A DNA stretch of 64,000 nucleotides from LGRD01 sp031415135 (GCA_031415135.1 JANORB010000038.1:31278-95277); one strand, 5' to 3'; positions 10,281 through 19,096 are shown, counted from the stretch's first letter. Program-made: numbers and translations. Notes: generated by a model not told the origin, from the sequence alone.

Positions 10281-13200
10281 ATGGGTGACGCCAGGGCAGC
10301 GCAACCTGCGGAAGATGCCAGACAGAAGGTCGAGAGACTCTTCCAGTTTATTCGTGCGTTCACGAACTTTCGGCATCCGCTGCGGCGTCAATTGTCGGAC
10401 CAGCCCGCCGCAAAGCTGCAGATTGCCTTCGATGCCTTACCCGCGACGAGCGAATGGATCGAGTCGTGGAGCGGGCCGGAAGATGACCGACGGTGGCTGC
10501 TCCGGGTCCGCCTCTGCCCGCCCGACCCATGCCCTCTTCCGCCGCAGCAAATCAAGGACTGGCTGTTCCCAGGTTGGGAGAAGCACATCGAGACCGCGCG
10601 GCACGCGGAGGAAAAGACATTCCGTGGGGCAGACGGCCAAACGGTGATCGAGAGGTTTTCCGATTCGACCACGCGGCCGGCGGTTTGGCTCGATTGGTCG
10701 GCGCAGCGCGAGACTTGGTCCCGGGTGCAGAAGAGGCATGACCCGGTGCGGATGCTGTTCGCGAATCTGCAGGCCATTCGGGCCGAGCTGCAAAAGCAGT
10801 CCGAGCAGGTCGAGTTGGTGCTCGGTGTCGGTCATCTGCGTCACCATTCAGATGGGCAGCAGTACGATCATCCGCTGGTGCTCAAGCCGATGGGAATTGA
10901 GTTTGATGGCCAAACGAACTGCTTCACGTTGACTGAAACTGATCGCGCTACCGAGATATACGCGGAGCCCTTGGCAGAGTTGATGGTGGATCTGACTCCT
11001 TCGGGGAGTTGGCGAGAATCCTTGCAGGGACTGCATCCGCTGGACTCGCAAGCGGGTGTCATCGTCAAGTCCATGGGTGATTGGCTTCGAAGTCAACCAG
11101 GGTTCGCAACCGCTCAACTTCCCCTTGCTCCGGTCATTTTCCTGCGTGACAGGGGCGGCTGGCCTGCGCGCGCAGCCAGCGCGGTACTCGAAGACCTTGC
11201 CACTCGCCCAATCGACGATCTGCCGCCATACCTGTTGCGGCTGGTCGGTCTTGCGCCAGCGGAAACCGATGACGACTCTCAGCTACATGCCGTTGATTTC
11301 GTCGCGAACGAATCACCGGACATTTTGTTCGCTCTACCGGCGAACCTCGAACAACTCCAGCTTGCGATGCAGATCGAACGCAAGGACGTGGTGTTGGTAC
11401 AAGGGCCACCCGGTACTGGCAAGACCCACACCATTGCGAACCTCCTCGGCCATCTGCTATCGCAGGGCAAACGCGTGCTTGTCACCAGCCACTCTTCAAA
11501 GTCACTTCGCGTGCTACGGGACAAAGTGCCAGAAAACATTCAGTCGCTTTGCGTGAGTGTGCTGGACGACGCTTCGCGCAGTCGCCGTGAATTGGAGCAG
11601 GCAGTCCAATCCATCGCGAAGCGGATGCAGGAAGGCAACTCGAGTCTCTCGCACACAGTTGATCGACTGGAGCGCGAACGCGCGGTGCTGCTCGAGAGCA
11701 TCCAGCGCGCCCGTGCAGATCAGCGACTCTGCGTGCGACGCGAATACGACCCGATCGTGATCGCAGGGTCATCGATCGAACCATCCCGCGCTGCGCGTGA
11801 GGTCCGTGATGGCGCACGTGACCACGCTTGGATCCCGGGTCCACTGCGGGAGGGTGAACTGGGCAAGGCTTGTCCCATCTCACCGGGAGATGTTCAGTCC
11901 TTGTATTTGAGTCAAGGTCGCATTTCGGCAGCTGACGAAACTCAGTTGGACGCAGGGCTGCCGACTCCCGGATGGCTGCCCAGCCCGATGGCGTGGCGAC
12001 AACTGATGGATCAACTCGGCGCGCTTGACGCCGAAGCCCAGCAGATCGAGAGCCCCATTTGGCTGGGGGTCAATACACCTGTCGAAAAGTTGACATCGCA
12101 TCTGTCCGTCGCGTCTGCGGCGCAGGACACGTTGAAGCGAATCACAAAACCAGGGCCATGGTTGATGGCACTGGTCGAGGCTGGAGCAGACGCCGACTGC
12201 CTTCCACATGAATGGCAAGAATTGCGGGACTTCGCTGCCCGAGTACAGACCTTCTACTCCAACGCACAAGGCGCGTTGTTGGAACATGGCCCAGAGGTGC
12301 CGGAGCCGCTTTGCATTGAGGACACGGTTCAACACTTGCGCGATATCAGTGCCCACGTCGCGCAGGGCCGTGGATTGAAGGTCTACCAGTGGCCCATGAA
12401 GGCGCTTGCGCGAGGGCATTGGAAGAAATTGCTCGGTCATGTGCGGTGCAACGGTGAAGTTCCTTGGCAAGAGAAGCAATTCGACGCGTTGATACGGCAC
12501 GTCGAGCTTCATCGCGCACGCGCTCGTCTCCGACGACGCTGGAAGCGCCAAGTGCAGGCGCTGGGCGGACCTCCTCTGCCCGACGCGTGTCCGGAAAAGA
12601 CCGCCATCGATTGGCTGCCCTATGTCTTGGCGTCGCTTGGATGGTTCAGCCGCTATTGGCGTCCCGTGACTGAGGCGGCCGGGGCATACGGAAAGACTTG
12701 GGCAGAAATTGAATCGCGTTCGCCGCCTCAAGCGGGACAACATCCGCGGATCGCGAGGGCACGCATCCTGTTGGACCAGCATCTGGTGCCGGAATGGAAG
12801 GCTCAGCTCGCTCGACGTGGAGCTGAAACAATTCGCGTCGAAATCGCGCAGTGGCGCGTTCGCCTGAATCGTGAAGTGCCGCAAGCCGCGTCACTCGGTG
12901 TCGTGGCCGGTATCGATCAGTCGATGTCGACTGTGGATTCCGCAGCGTATTCATCTGCGTTCGCCGAACTCGAAAGGTTGCGGTTGCTGGAACCAGAGCA
13001 TCAGCGCCGTGATGCTTCGCTCAAGCAGCTAGCGCGGGGAGCGAGTGAATGGCATCGAATGCTGACGGACCGAGCCCCTGGGCACGATGCTCCTCTTTCA
13101 CCTGGGCTTGATCTGGCGGCCGCATGGCGTTGGCGGCAATTGAGTGACGAACTGGTGCAGCGCTCGACGCTGGATGCCGAGCATGTTGCTGAAAGGCTGC

Positions 13201-14450
13201 GGCAGTTGACCGCTGCGCTGCAGCGGACGACGGGGGATCTGATTGCCGCGAGATGCTGGGCGCGTCAAATCCGCGTTGCTGAGCAATTTCGGCAGCATCT
13301 TGTCGGCTGGCTTGATTCAATGCGGCGAATTGGGCAGGGGACCGGACGAAACGCAGATCACTACCGCATGCAGGCACGCGAACAACTCAAACAGGGTCAG
13401 CGCGCAGTACCGGTCTGGATCATGCCGTTGGCAGAAGTGTTTCGCAGCCTGACCGTGCAGGACGGGCGCTTTGACGTTGTCATCGTGGACGAAGCAAGCC
13501 AAGCTGGGATTGGAGGCTTGCTCGCGGCCTATCTCGGTCGCAAGGTCGTTGTTGTGGGGGATCACGAGCAGGTCAGTCCAGATGCGGTCGGCGATGATTC
13601 TGCCGTGGCGCAGGCGCTGCAGCGGCAGTTTCTCGAGGGCTTTCCCAGCGCAGCACTCTACGACGGCAAGCTTTCGCTGTATGACCTGGGTCGCCAGACG
13701 GCGTCTGGCATGTTGAGCTTGAGTGAACACTTCCGCTGCGTTCCCGCAATCATCGGTTTCAGCAATCGACTCAGCTATGACGGGAAGATCCGCCCTTTGC
13801 GCGATTCGAGTTCATCCCCTTTGCGCCCTGTAGTCCCCCATCGTGTTCGGGGCCGACGTGACGGGCGGCAGAAGATCAATCATGAGGAGGCGCACGAGAT
13901 CGTTTCGCTTGTCGGGGCGATGTGCGAGATGGACGCATACGCAGCGCGCAGCATTGGTGTCGTCTCGCTACTGGGTGATGACCAGGCGAAGCTTGTCGAG
14001 ACGCTGTTGAGGCGGCACGTTGCGGCCAAGGAGATCGAGGCACGCAAGATCATCTGTGGAAACGCCGCCCAGTTCCAGGGCGACGAGAGAGAGGTCATGT
14101 TGCTCTCGATGGTGGACAGCAACGAAGGTGACGGTCCGATGCGCAAGGTCGGTGATGGTGCGAATGAACTCTACAAGAAGCGCTACAACGTGGCGGCCAG
14201 CCGAGCGCAAGACCAGATGTGGGTCGTTCATTCAATGGACTACAACACTGACCTGAAACCCGACGATCTTCGGCGCGAGTTGCTCGAGTACGTACACGTC
14301 GACGCGCAAAGCCAAGAGGCGAACGCATCCCCGCAGCGCACTGAGAGGCTGAGAGTCTTTCAATCATGCCCGCTCATCACACCAGAAGACGCCCGCTCGT
14401 CGTTGCAAATGCTCGCCATAGCCCGAGCTATGCCTGCGCTTTGCGCCTAG
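10281..14450 (+). CDS. SF1 (UvrD/DNA2-like) helicase, defence type; C-terminal nuclease domain cut off by an in-frame amber codon
   Basis: This large helicase (1389 residues) has Walker A in QGPPGTGKTHTIANLL (about residue 374), a long helical insertion, motif II as VIVDEAS (near 1069), motif III VVVGDHEQVSP, motif IV LSEHFRC, and motif VI VAASRAQDQMWVVHS. The ATG at 10281 follows GGGGAGAAGGGGCG; a TTG at 10182 would add 33 residues. The frame continues beyond the TAG at 14448-14450 into a Vsr/MTES_1575-like nuclease (to 14930). The stop lies inside an inserted palindromic element (14346-14502). The last 36 residues, from about TERLRVFQ, are encoded by that insert. A helicase plus C-terminal Vsr-like nuclease is the architecture of single-gene phage-defence proteins such as Hhe. 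I infer a similar role, now possibly impaired. Codon use is less GC-rich than in the neighbours, consistent with transfer. Confidence 0.82.
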   Translation: MGDARAAQPAEDARQKVERLFQFIRAFTNFRHPLRRQLSDQPAAKLQIAFDALPATSEWIESWSGPEDDRRWLLRVRLCPPDPCPLPPQQIKDWLFPGWEKHIETARHAEEKTFRGADGQTVIERFSDSTTRPAVWLDWSAQRETWSRVQKRHDPVRMLFANLQAIRAELQKQSEQVELVLGVGHLRHHSDGQQYDHPLVLKPMGIEFDGQTNCFTLTETDRATEIYAEPLAELMVDLTPSGSWRESLQGLHPLDSQAGVIVKSMGDWLRSQPGFATAQLPLAPVIFLRDRGGWPARAASAVLEDLATRPIDDLPPYLLRLVGLAPAETDDDSQLHAVDFVANESPDILFALPANLEQLQLAMQIERKDVVLVQGPPGTGKTHTIANLLGHLLSQGKRVLVTSHSSKSLRVLRDKVPENIQSLCVSVLDDASRSRRELEQAVQSIAKRMQEGNSSLSHTVDRLERERAVLLESIQRARADQRLCVRREYDPIVIAGSSIEPSRAAREVRDGARDHAWIPGPLREGELGKACPISPGDVQSLYLSQGRISAADETQLDAGLPTPGWLPSPMAWRQLMDQLGALDAEAQQIESPIWLGVNTPVEKLTSHLSVASAAQDTLKRITKPGPWLMALVEAGADADCLPHEWQELRDFAARVQTFYSNAQGALLEHGPEVPEPLCIEDTVQHLRDISAHVAQGRGLKVYQWPMKALARGHWKKLLGHVRCNGEVPWQEKQFDALIRHVELHRARARLRRRWKRQVQALGGPPLPDACPEKTAIDWLPYVLASLGWFSRYWRPVTEAAGAYGKTWAEIESRSPPQAGQHPRIARARILLDQHLVPEWKAQLARRGAETIRVEIAQWRVRLNREVPQAASLGVVAGIDQSMSTVDSAAYSSAFAELERLRLLEPEHQRRDASLKQLARGASEWHRMLTDRAPGHDAPLSPGLDLAAAWRWRQLSDELVQRSTLDAEHVAERLRQLTAALQRTTGDLIAARCWARQIRVAEQFRQHLVGWLDSMRRIGQGTGRNADHYRMQAREQLKQGQRAVPVWIMPLAEVFRSLTVQDGRFDVVIVDEASQAGIGGLLAAYLGRKVVVVGDHEQVSPDAVGDDSAVAQALQRQFLEGFPSAALYDGKLSLYDLGRQTASGMLSLSEHFRCVPAIIGFSNRLSYDGKIRPLRDSSSSPLRPVVPHRVRGRRDGRQKINHEEAHEIVSLVGAMCEMDAYAARSIGVVSLLGDDQAKLVETLLRRHVAAKEIEARKIICGNAAQFQGDEREVMLLSMVDSNEGDGPMRKVGDGANELYKKRYNVAASRAQDQMWVVHSMDYNTDLKPDDLRRELLEYVHVDAQSQEANASPQRTERLRVFQSCPLITPEDARSSLQMLAIARAMPALCA

Positions 14451-14507
14451 ATCGGCCGCCTTCTGGCGCGCTGCTCGGACACGCTCGAAAAACTCTCAGC
14501 CTCTGAG
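14341..14507. mobile_element. MITE-like palindromic element, copy 1 (157 bp plus 5-bp flanking repeats)
   Basis: The core element spans 14346-14502 and starts AGGCTGAGAGTCTTTC. The reverse complement of its right end reads AGGCTGAGAGTTTTTC, giving 16-bp terminal inverted repeats with one mismatch. Direct CTGAG copies flank it at 14341-14345 and 14503-14507, which looks like a 5-bp target duplication. The whole element is an imperfect palindrome centred on CCGA at 14423-14426 (GCCATAGC/GCTATGCC at the tip, CCAGAAG arms further out). It has no transposase. A second copy begins at 63865 with only two differences over 136 shared bases: C instead of G at 14433, and A instead of G at 14449. The second change makes the TAG that ends the helicase frame. 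Element plus duplication is 162 bp (54 codons), so the insertion kept the reading frame. Confidence 0.85.
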
Positions 14508-14528
14508 TCCGAGTTTGAAAGACTTGTA

Positions 14529-14930
14529 TTGAAAGCGCTCCAGGCGCGTGGCTACTCGGTTCGGACTCAATACCCTGTGGGCCACTATCGGATAGACATG
14601 GTCGTGGAGCGCGATGGTCGAAAACTTGCCGTTGAATGCGATGGCGAACGCTGGCACTCCGGCGCTGAGAAGATTGCGGAGGACATGGCCCGCCAATCTG
14701 TTCTGGAAAGGCTCGGATGGCGGTTTCACCGAATTCGCGGGAGCCAATTCTTTCGAGACCCCGATCAGACCTTGGCAGCCCTCTGGGAGCGGCTTGCGCA
14801 GCGAGAGATTCAACCAGCGGGAGTGACTGTTGCCGCTCCACCCGGCGATGACATTCACGAGTTGCTGCTGCGGATAGCGTCGAATCTGCGCGATTCTTGG
14901 TTTCCAGTGCCCTCAACGCCTGACGCGTAG
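14529..14930 (+). CDS. Vsr/MTES_1575-like endonuclease domain, severed from the helicase
   Basis: The frame is the same as the helicase frame and is open from 14451, directly after its amber codon, to the TAG at 14928-14930. Useful sequence starts at SEFERLVLKALQARGYSV and continues with HYRIDMVVERDG, LAVECDGERWHS and LERLGWRFHRIRG. This is the PD-(D/E)xK-type pattern of the Vsr/REase_MTES_1575 group, which usually sits at the C-terminus of large SF1 helicases. There is no convincing ribosome-binding site: the first start-like codon is a TTG at 14529. The domain is therefore probably made only by readthrough or re-initiation, or not at all. It keeps the expected catalytic acidic residues. Confidence 0.7.
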   Translation: MKALQARGYSVRTQYPVGHYRIDMVVERDGRKLAVECDGERWHSGAEKIAEDMARQSVLERLGWRFHRIRGSQFFRDPDQTLAALWERLAQREIQPAGVTVAAPPGDDIHELLLRIASNLRDSWFPVPSTPDA

Positions 14931-14948
14931 CGAAGGGGTAGTAGCGCA

Positions 14949-15221
14949 CTACCGCCGCTTCTGCGCCGCGTGCCACACTTGGAGTATCTGAACCTGATCG
15001 CTCCGCACACGATAGGTCAGCAGGTAGTTCCGGTGCACAACCAGTTCACGCGTGTCCTGGTACCCACCGATGCGGCCGATGAGCGGAAACCGCTCGAGGT
15101 TCATCGCCTTGGTGCTGATGTCTTCCACCAGGCGGCTGGCGGCCGAGGGATTGTCGGCGGCAATGTAGTCGGCGACGCGGCGAAGGTCGCTCAGCGCGCG
15201 CCGCGTCCACGCCAGCTTCAT
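14949..15221 (-). CDS. ParE/RelE-superfamily toxin
   Basis: The 90-residue protein has the ParE-like pattern: WTRRALSDLRRVADYIAADN at the start, a central helix with LVEDISTKAMNLERFP, GRIGGYQDTRELVVHRNYLLTYRV, and a C-terminal VQILQVWHAAQ strand. Members either poison gyrase (ParE) or cleave mRNA (RelE); the sequence favours ParE. The ATG overlaps the stop of the upstream antitoxin gene as ATGA, the usual antitoxin-first arrangement. It converges with the orphaned nuclease fragment across 18 bp that contain a short hairpin (GGTAGT/ACTACC, 14937-14953). Confidence 0.88.
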   Translation of the reverse strand: MKLAWTRRALSDLRRVADYIAADNPSAASRLVEDISTKAMNLERFPLIGRIGGYQDTRELVVHRNYLLTYRVRSDQVQILQVWHAAQKRR

Positions 15222-15529
15222 TTTGCCTTTGATCGGGGCGCCTGACGAACGCGTGCGGCTGCCTTGGGTTCAGGCCGCCGGCCGGCGGCGTATTGAGCGA
15301 ACAAGGCCGCCGCTTCGGCATCGCTGGCGAAATCGCCCCGGTCCGCCGCCGCGACGGCTTCCTTGAGGTCTTCGATCTGAGGAATGCGCCAAGCCAGGTA
15401 TTCGGTCAGCGCCTCCATGGCCACATACGATTTGGTGCGCCCGGTCAACTGGGCATAGCTCTCCATCTGGTCTTTGAGCCCTGCGGGCAGGCGGACGCTG
15501 ACCTGACTGTCTTTGACCGTCGTTGGCAT
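15218..15529 (-). CDS. Ribbon-helix-helix (CopG/ParD-like) antitoxin
   Basis: The 103-residue antitoxin has an N-terminal ribbon-helix-helix: DSQVSVRLPAGLKDQMES forms the beta strand and first helix, then LTGRTKSYVAMEALTEYL. A flexible C-terminal part follows, probably the toxin-binding segment, ending in a basic tail. The start at 15529 (MPTTVKDS) gives the canonical length; an ATG nine bases upstream (15538) is possible. A much longer open frame upstream is antisense to the MFS gene and is rejected. It likely represses its own operon through the RHH domain. Confidence 0.85.
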   Translation of the reverse strand: MPTTVKDSQVSVRLPAGLKDQMESYAQLTGRTKSYVAMEALTEYLAWRIPQIEDLKEAVAAADRGDFASDAEAAALFAQYAAGRRPEPKAAARVRQAPRSKAK

Positions 15530-15625
15530 GGCCAGCATCTCCGTGTATTGCAATGCCTTGCATTGTAGTGCGCATGGTGCCCGTGCGGCTGACCCCGCAC
15601 AATTGCGGCCCATTCCATAACCCTT

Positions 15626-17050
15626 GTGACCCAACCTTCCCTCCACTCCCTGGCCGCGCTGCAGCAGCGCTTCGGCCCGCGCTACCGCTGGCGCGTGCTG
15701 CTCACGGTGATGATCGGCACGATGGCGGCCATCATGGCCTCGACCATCATCAACGTGGCGGTGCCCGACATGAGCCGCGTCTTCGGCCTCGGGCAGGAAC
15801 GCGCGCAGTGGCTGTCGGCCGGGTTCATGGCGGCGATGACACTGTCGATGCTGACCACGCCGTGGCTGCTGGAGCGCTACGGCTACCGCCGCACCTACGC
15901 TGGCGCGGTGCTGCTGCTGATGGCGGGTGGCGTGGCCGGGGGCTTGAGCGGCTGGTTCGAGCTGGTGCTGGCGATGCGCGTGGCCGAGGGGCTGGCCGCG
16001 GGTGTGCTGCAGCCGATCCCGGCCATCATCATCCTGCGCGCTTTCGAGCCCGGCGAGCAGGGGCGGGCGATGGGCATCTTCGGTTTCGGCGTGGTGCTGG
16101 CGCCGGCGCTTGGGCCCAGCGTGGGCGGCGTGCTGGTTGAATGGTTCGGCTGGCGCTCGATCTTCTTCGTCGTGGTGCCGTTCTGCGTCGCGGCGCTGGC
16201 GCTGGCCATGCGCTACCTGCCGGTGACCGCGCCCGGCGGCGTGGCGGCCAACCGCCACGGCGCGCGGCTCGACGTCCGGGGGCTGACGCTGATCGCCGTG
16301 GCGGTGCTGTGCACGCTCAATGGACTGGTCAGCCTGCATGCCGACACGCGCGGCCTGGCGCTGGGCCTGCTGGCGGTGGGCGCACTGGCCACCGGCCTGT
16401 TCATCGCCCACCAGCGCCGCGCGCCGCAGCCCTTGATGCGCCTCGAACTGTTCGGTCACCGCGCGTTCGCGATGGGCGGCTGCGTGGCCTTCATCTACGG
16501 CATGGCGCTGTTCGGCTCGACCTACCTGGTGCCGGTGTTCATGCAACTGGCGCTGAAGCTGCCCCCTTCACAGGCCGGCGCGGTGCTGTTGCCGGCCGGG
16601 GTGGTGCTGGCCTTGACCATTCCGCTGGCCGGGCGCCTGGCCGACAGCCTCGCGGTCAGCCGGCTGGTGGCCAGTGGGCTGCTGCTGCTGGCCGCATCGT
16701 TCGTGTTGATGCTTCTGGTGGGGGCGAGCACGGCGCTGTGGGTGATCACGCTGTTCGCCATCGTCGGGCGCGTCGGGCTCGGCCTGGTGCTGCCCTCGCT
16801 GAACCTGGGGGCCATGCGCGGCCTGCCGGTCGGGCTGATCGCGCACGGCTCCAGCAGCATCAATTTCCTGCGCCAGCTCGGTGGTGCGGTGGGCGTGAGC
16901 CTGGTCGGCATCGTGCTGGAGTGGCGGCTGCAAGTTTTGCCGACGGACCCGCTGCGCGCATTTCACGAAACCTTTCTGTTGCTCGGCGCGATCACGGCCT
17001 GCGCGGTGGTGGCCGCGTGGCGCATGGCGCCTGCGCCCCCGGTGGCATGA
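15626..17050 (+). CDS. DHA2/EmrB-type MFS drug efflux transporter
   Basis: This inner-membrane proton-driven exporter of the drug:H+ antiporter-2 type has 474 residues. It shows many hydrophobic helices, a motif D1-like segment TIINVAVPDMS after the first helix, motif A-like WLLERYGYRRTY after helix 2, and motif C-like GFGVVLAPALGPSVGGVL in helix 5. The length suits 12-14 membrane spans. The start is a GTG at 15626; there is no earlier in-frame ATG. It is divergent from the toxin-antitoxin pair and separated by 39 bp from the next flavoprotein gene. No periplasmic EmrA-like adaptor is adjacent, so it may act alone. Confidence 0.88.
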   Translation: MTQPSLHSLAALQQRFGPRYRWRVLLTVMIGTMAAIMASTIINVAVPDMSRVFGLGQERAQWLSAGFMAAMTLSMLTTPWLLERYGYRRTYAGAVLLLMAGGVAGGLSGWFELVLAMRVAEGLAAGVLQPIPAIIILRAFEPGEQGRAMGIFGFGVVLAPALGPSVGGVLVEWFGWRSIFFVVVPFCVAALALAMRYLPVTAPGGVAANRHGARLDVRGLTLIAVAVLCTLNGLVSLHADTRGLALGLLAVGALATGLFIAHQRRAPQPLMRLELFGHRAFAMGGCVAFIYGMALFGSTYLVPVFMQLALKLPPSQAGAVLLPAGVVLALTIPLAGRLADSLAVSRLVASGLLLLAASFVLMLLVGASTALWVITLFAIVGRVGLGLVLPSLNLGAMRGLPVGLIAHGSSSINFLRQLGGAVGVSLVGIVLEWRLQVLPTDPLRAFHETFLLLGAITACAVVAAWRMAPAPPVA

Positions 17051-17089
17051 CCTGGCGCACCTAAAATCCGCCCAGACTCCTGAGATCCC

Positions 17090-18325
17090 ATGAACCTCGG
17101 CATTGAACTCCTTCCCACCGAATGTGATGTGCTGGTCATCGGCGCCGGCCCGGCCGGCAGCGCCGCGGCGTTGACGCTGGCCCGCGCCGGCCTGCACGTG
17201 GTGCTGGTCGATCAGCACGCGTTTCCGCGCGACAAGGTGTGTGGTGACGGGCTGATTCCCGACGCCCACAACGCCTTGCGCAAACTCGGCGTGCTCGACG
17301 CGGTGCTTGCGCAGGCCCAGTCGAGTAGCCACGTGGGCTGCATCGGGCCGCGCGGCGGGCGGGTCGACGTGCCCGGCGTGCTGGCGGTGCTGCCGCGCAA
17401 GCAGCTGGACGACATCCTGTGCCGCGCCGCGGTGGCGGCCGGCGCGCGCATGTTCGCGCCAGTGCGCTTCACCGCGCCGATCGAAGCGGGCGGCAGCGTC
17501 GTCGGCGCCACGCTGCACCATGGCGACAGCACCCGCCAGGTGCGCGCGCGCTGGGTGCTGCTGGCCACCGGCGCGGTGCCGCAGGGCTTGCTGGCCGCCG
17601 GCATGTCCGAGCGCCACACACCCAGCGGCGTGGCCTTGCGCGGCTACGTGAAGAACGCTGCGATGGTCGGCCGGATCGACAAGCTCGAAATCGTCTGGCA
17701 CCGCGCGTTGACCCCCGGCTACGGCTGGATCTTTCCGTGCCGCGATGGGGTCTTCAACATCGGCGTGGGCATTGCCGACAGCCACGACCGGCAGCGCGAC
17801 GGCAAGCTCACCAAGCGCGAGCTGAACCTGCGCCAGGTGATGGACGACTTCACCCGCATCTACGCGCCGGCGCGCGAGCTGATGCAAGGCGGCACCCTGC
17901 TCGGGCCGATGAAGGGCGCGCCGTTGCGCTGCACGCTCGAAGGCGCGCGCTTCACCCGGCCGGGGCTGATGGTCATCGGCGAGGCCGCCGGCAGCACCTA
18001 CTCGTTCACCGGCGAGGGCATCGGCAAGGCCATGGAGACCGGCATCCATGCCGCCGAATCGCTGCTCGCCGGGCGCGCGCAGGGCGCGAGCGATGCGCAA
18101 GTGCGGGCCGCCTTCGAGGCCCACCTGGTGGCGCTCAAGCCGCGCTTCGACCTGTACAAGCGCGCCAACTTCGTCAACCGCCATCCGTGGCTGGCCGACC
18201 TGCTGATCTGGCGCGCGCGCAAGAGCGCGCCGCTGGTGCGGCGCATGAGCGGCGTGCTCAACGAAACCAGCAACCCGGGCCACCTGGTGACGGTCAAGGG
18301 CCTGGTGCGGCTGTTCACCGAATAG
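17090..18325 (+). CDS. Geranylgeranyl-reductase-family FAD-dependent oxidoreductase
   Basis: The 411-residue flavoprotein belongs to the geranylgeranyl reductase/PHBH superfamily. An N-terminal Rossmann dinucleotide motif lies in VLVIGAGPAGSAAALTLARAG. DKVCGDGLIPDA is the CGDG signature of the geranylgeranyl reductase group. A second FAD-contact segment reads GLMVIGEAAGSTYSFTGEGIGKA. Relatives reduce isoprenoid double bonds or hydroxylate aromatic or lipid substrates; the substrate is not evident here. It is followed nine bases later by a glutamine amidotransferase on the same strand. Confidence 0.87.
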   Translation: MNLGIELLPTECDVLVIGAGPAGSAAALTLARAGLHVVLVDQHAFPRDKVCGDGLIPDAHNALRKLGVLDAVLAQAQSSSHVGCIGPRGGRVDVPGVLAVLPRKQLDDILCRAAVAAGARMFAPVRFTAPIEAGGSVVGATLHHGDSTRQVRARWVLLATGAVPQGLLAAGMSERHTPSGVALRGYVKNAAMVGRIDKLEIVWHRALTPGYGWIFPCRDGVFNIGVGIADSHDRQRDGKLTKRELNLRQVMDDFTRIYAPARELMQGGTLLGPMKGAPLRCTLEGARFTRPGLMVIGEAAGSTYSFTGEGIGKAMETGIHAAESLLAGRAQGASDAQVRAAFEAHLVALKPRFDLYKRANFVNRHPWLADLLIWRARKSAPLVRRMSGVLNETSNPGHLVTVKGLVRLFTE

Positions 18326-18334
18326 GGCGCCCCG

Positions 18335-19096
18335 ATGTGCCAGTTGCTCGGCCTGAACGCCAACACGCCGACCGACATGGTGTTCAGCTTCACCGGCTTT
18401 GCCACCCGCGCCGACGAACACAAGGACGGCTTCGGCATTGCCTTCTTCGAAGGCGCCGGCGCGCGCCTGTTCGTCGACGCCCAGAGCGCGCGCAGCTCGC
18501 CGGTGGCCGAGATGGTGCGGCGCTACCCCATCAAGAGCGAAAACATCATCGCCCACATCCGCAAGGCCACGCAGGGCCGGGTGGCGCTGGAAAACACCCA
18601 CCCCTTCATGCGCGAGCTGTGGGGCCGCTACTGGGTGTTTGCGCACAACGGCGACCTGAAGGATTTCAACCCGCGCCTGCACGGGGCGTTCAGGCCGGTG
18701 GGTGGCACCGACAGCGAGCGTGCGTTCTGCTGGCTGATGCAGGAGCTGGCCAAGGCGCACGCCAGCGTGCCGTCGATTGCCGAGCTGACCGCCACCTTGC
18801 GCGAGCTGGCGCCGCAAGCCGCGCGCCACGGCACGTTCAACGTCATGCTCAGCAACGGCCAGGCGCTGTGGGCGTTTTGTTCGACGGCGCTGCACTCGCT
18901 GGTGAGGTGCGCGCCGTTCGGCCACGCGCAGCTGCGGGACGACGACATCAGCGTCGACTTCGCCGACTCGACCACACCCGCCGACCGGGTCGCCGTGGTC
19001 GTCACCGAGCCGCTCACGCACAACGAGGACTGGCAGGCGTTTGCGCCGGGGGAGTTGCGGGTGTTCGTCGGCGGCGCGCCGGTTGTGTGCACCTGA
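18335..19096 (+). CDS. Class II glutamine amidotransferase (YafJ-like)
   Basis: The 253-residue Ntn-hydrolase has the N-terminal MCQLLGLN, whose Cys2 is the catalytic nucleophile after Met removal. The glutaminase-domain motifs are IAHIRKATQG, ENTHPF and WVFAHNGDL. The protein is a stand-alone glutaminase domain without a synthase partner, like E. coli YafJ, whose acceptor reaction is unknown. It sits nine bases after the flavoprotein gene, so the two are probably co-transcribed. Confidence 0.9.
   Translation: MCQLLGLNANTPTDMVFSFTGFATRADEHKDGFGIAFFEGAGARLFVDAQSARSSPVAEMVRRYPIKSENIIAHIRKATQGRVALENTHPFMRELWGRYWVFAHNGDLKDFNPRLHGAFRPVGGTDSERAFCWLMQELAKAHASVPSIAELTATLRELAPQAARHGTFNVMLSNGQALWAFCSTALHSLVRCAPFGHAQLRDDDISVDFADSTTPADRVAVVVTEPLTHNEDWQAFAPGELRVFVGGAPVVCT

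Noticed and set aside
14342..14506. A 3-bp TGA target duplication instead of 5-bp CTGAG
   Set aside because: Both are possible readings of the ends, but CTGAG is the longer exact direct repeat and leaves better-matched inverted repeats. The ends still need other copies to be fixed.
14937..14953. Short hairpin between the nuclease fragment and the toxin gene as a terminator
   Set aside because: The stem is six bases and there is no T run on either strand.
15530..16546. Upstream extension of the antitoxin frame
   Set aside because: The extension is antisense to the MFS gene and low-complexity; the ribbon-helix-helix domain starts at 15529.
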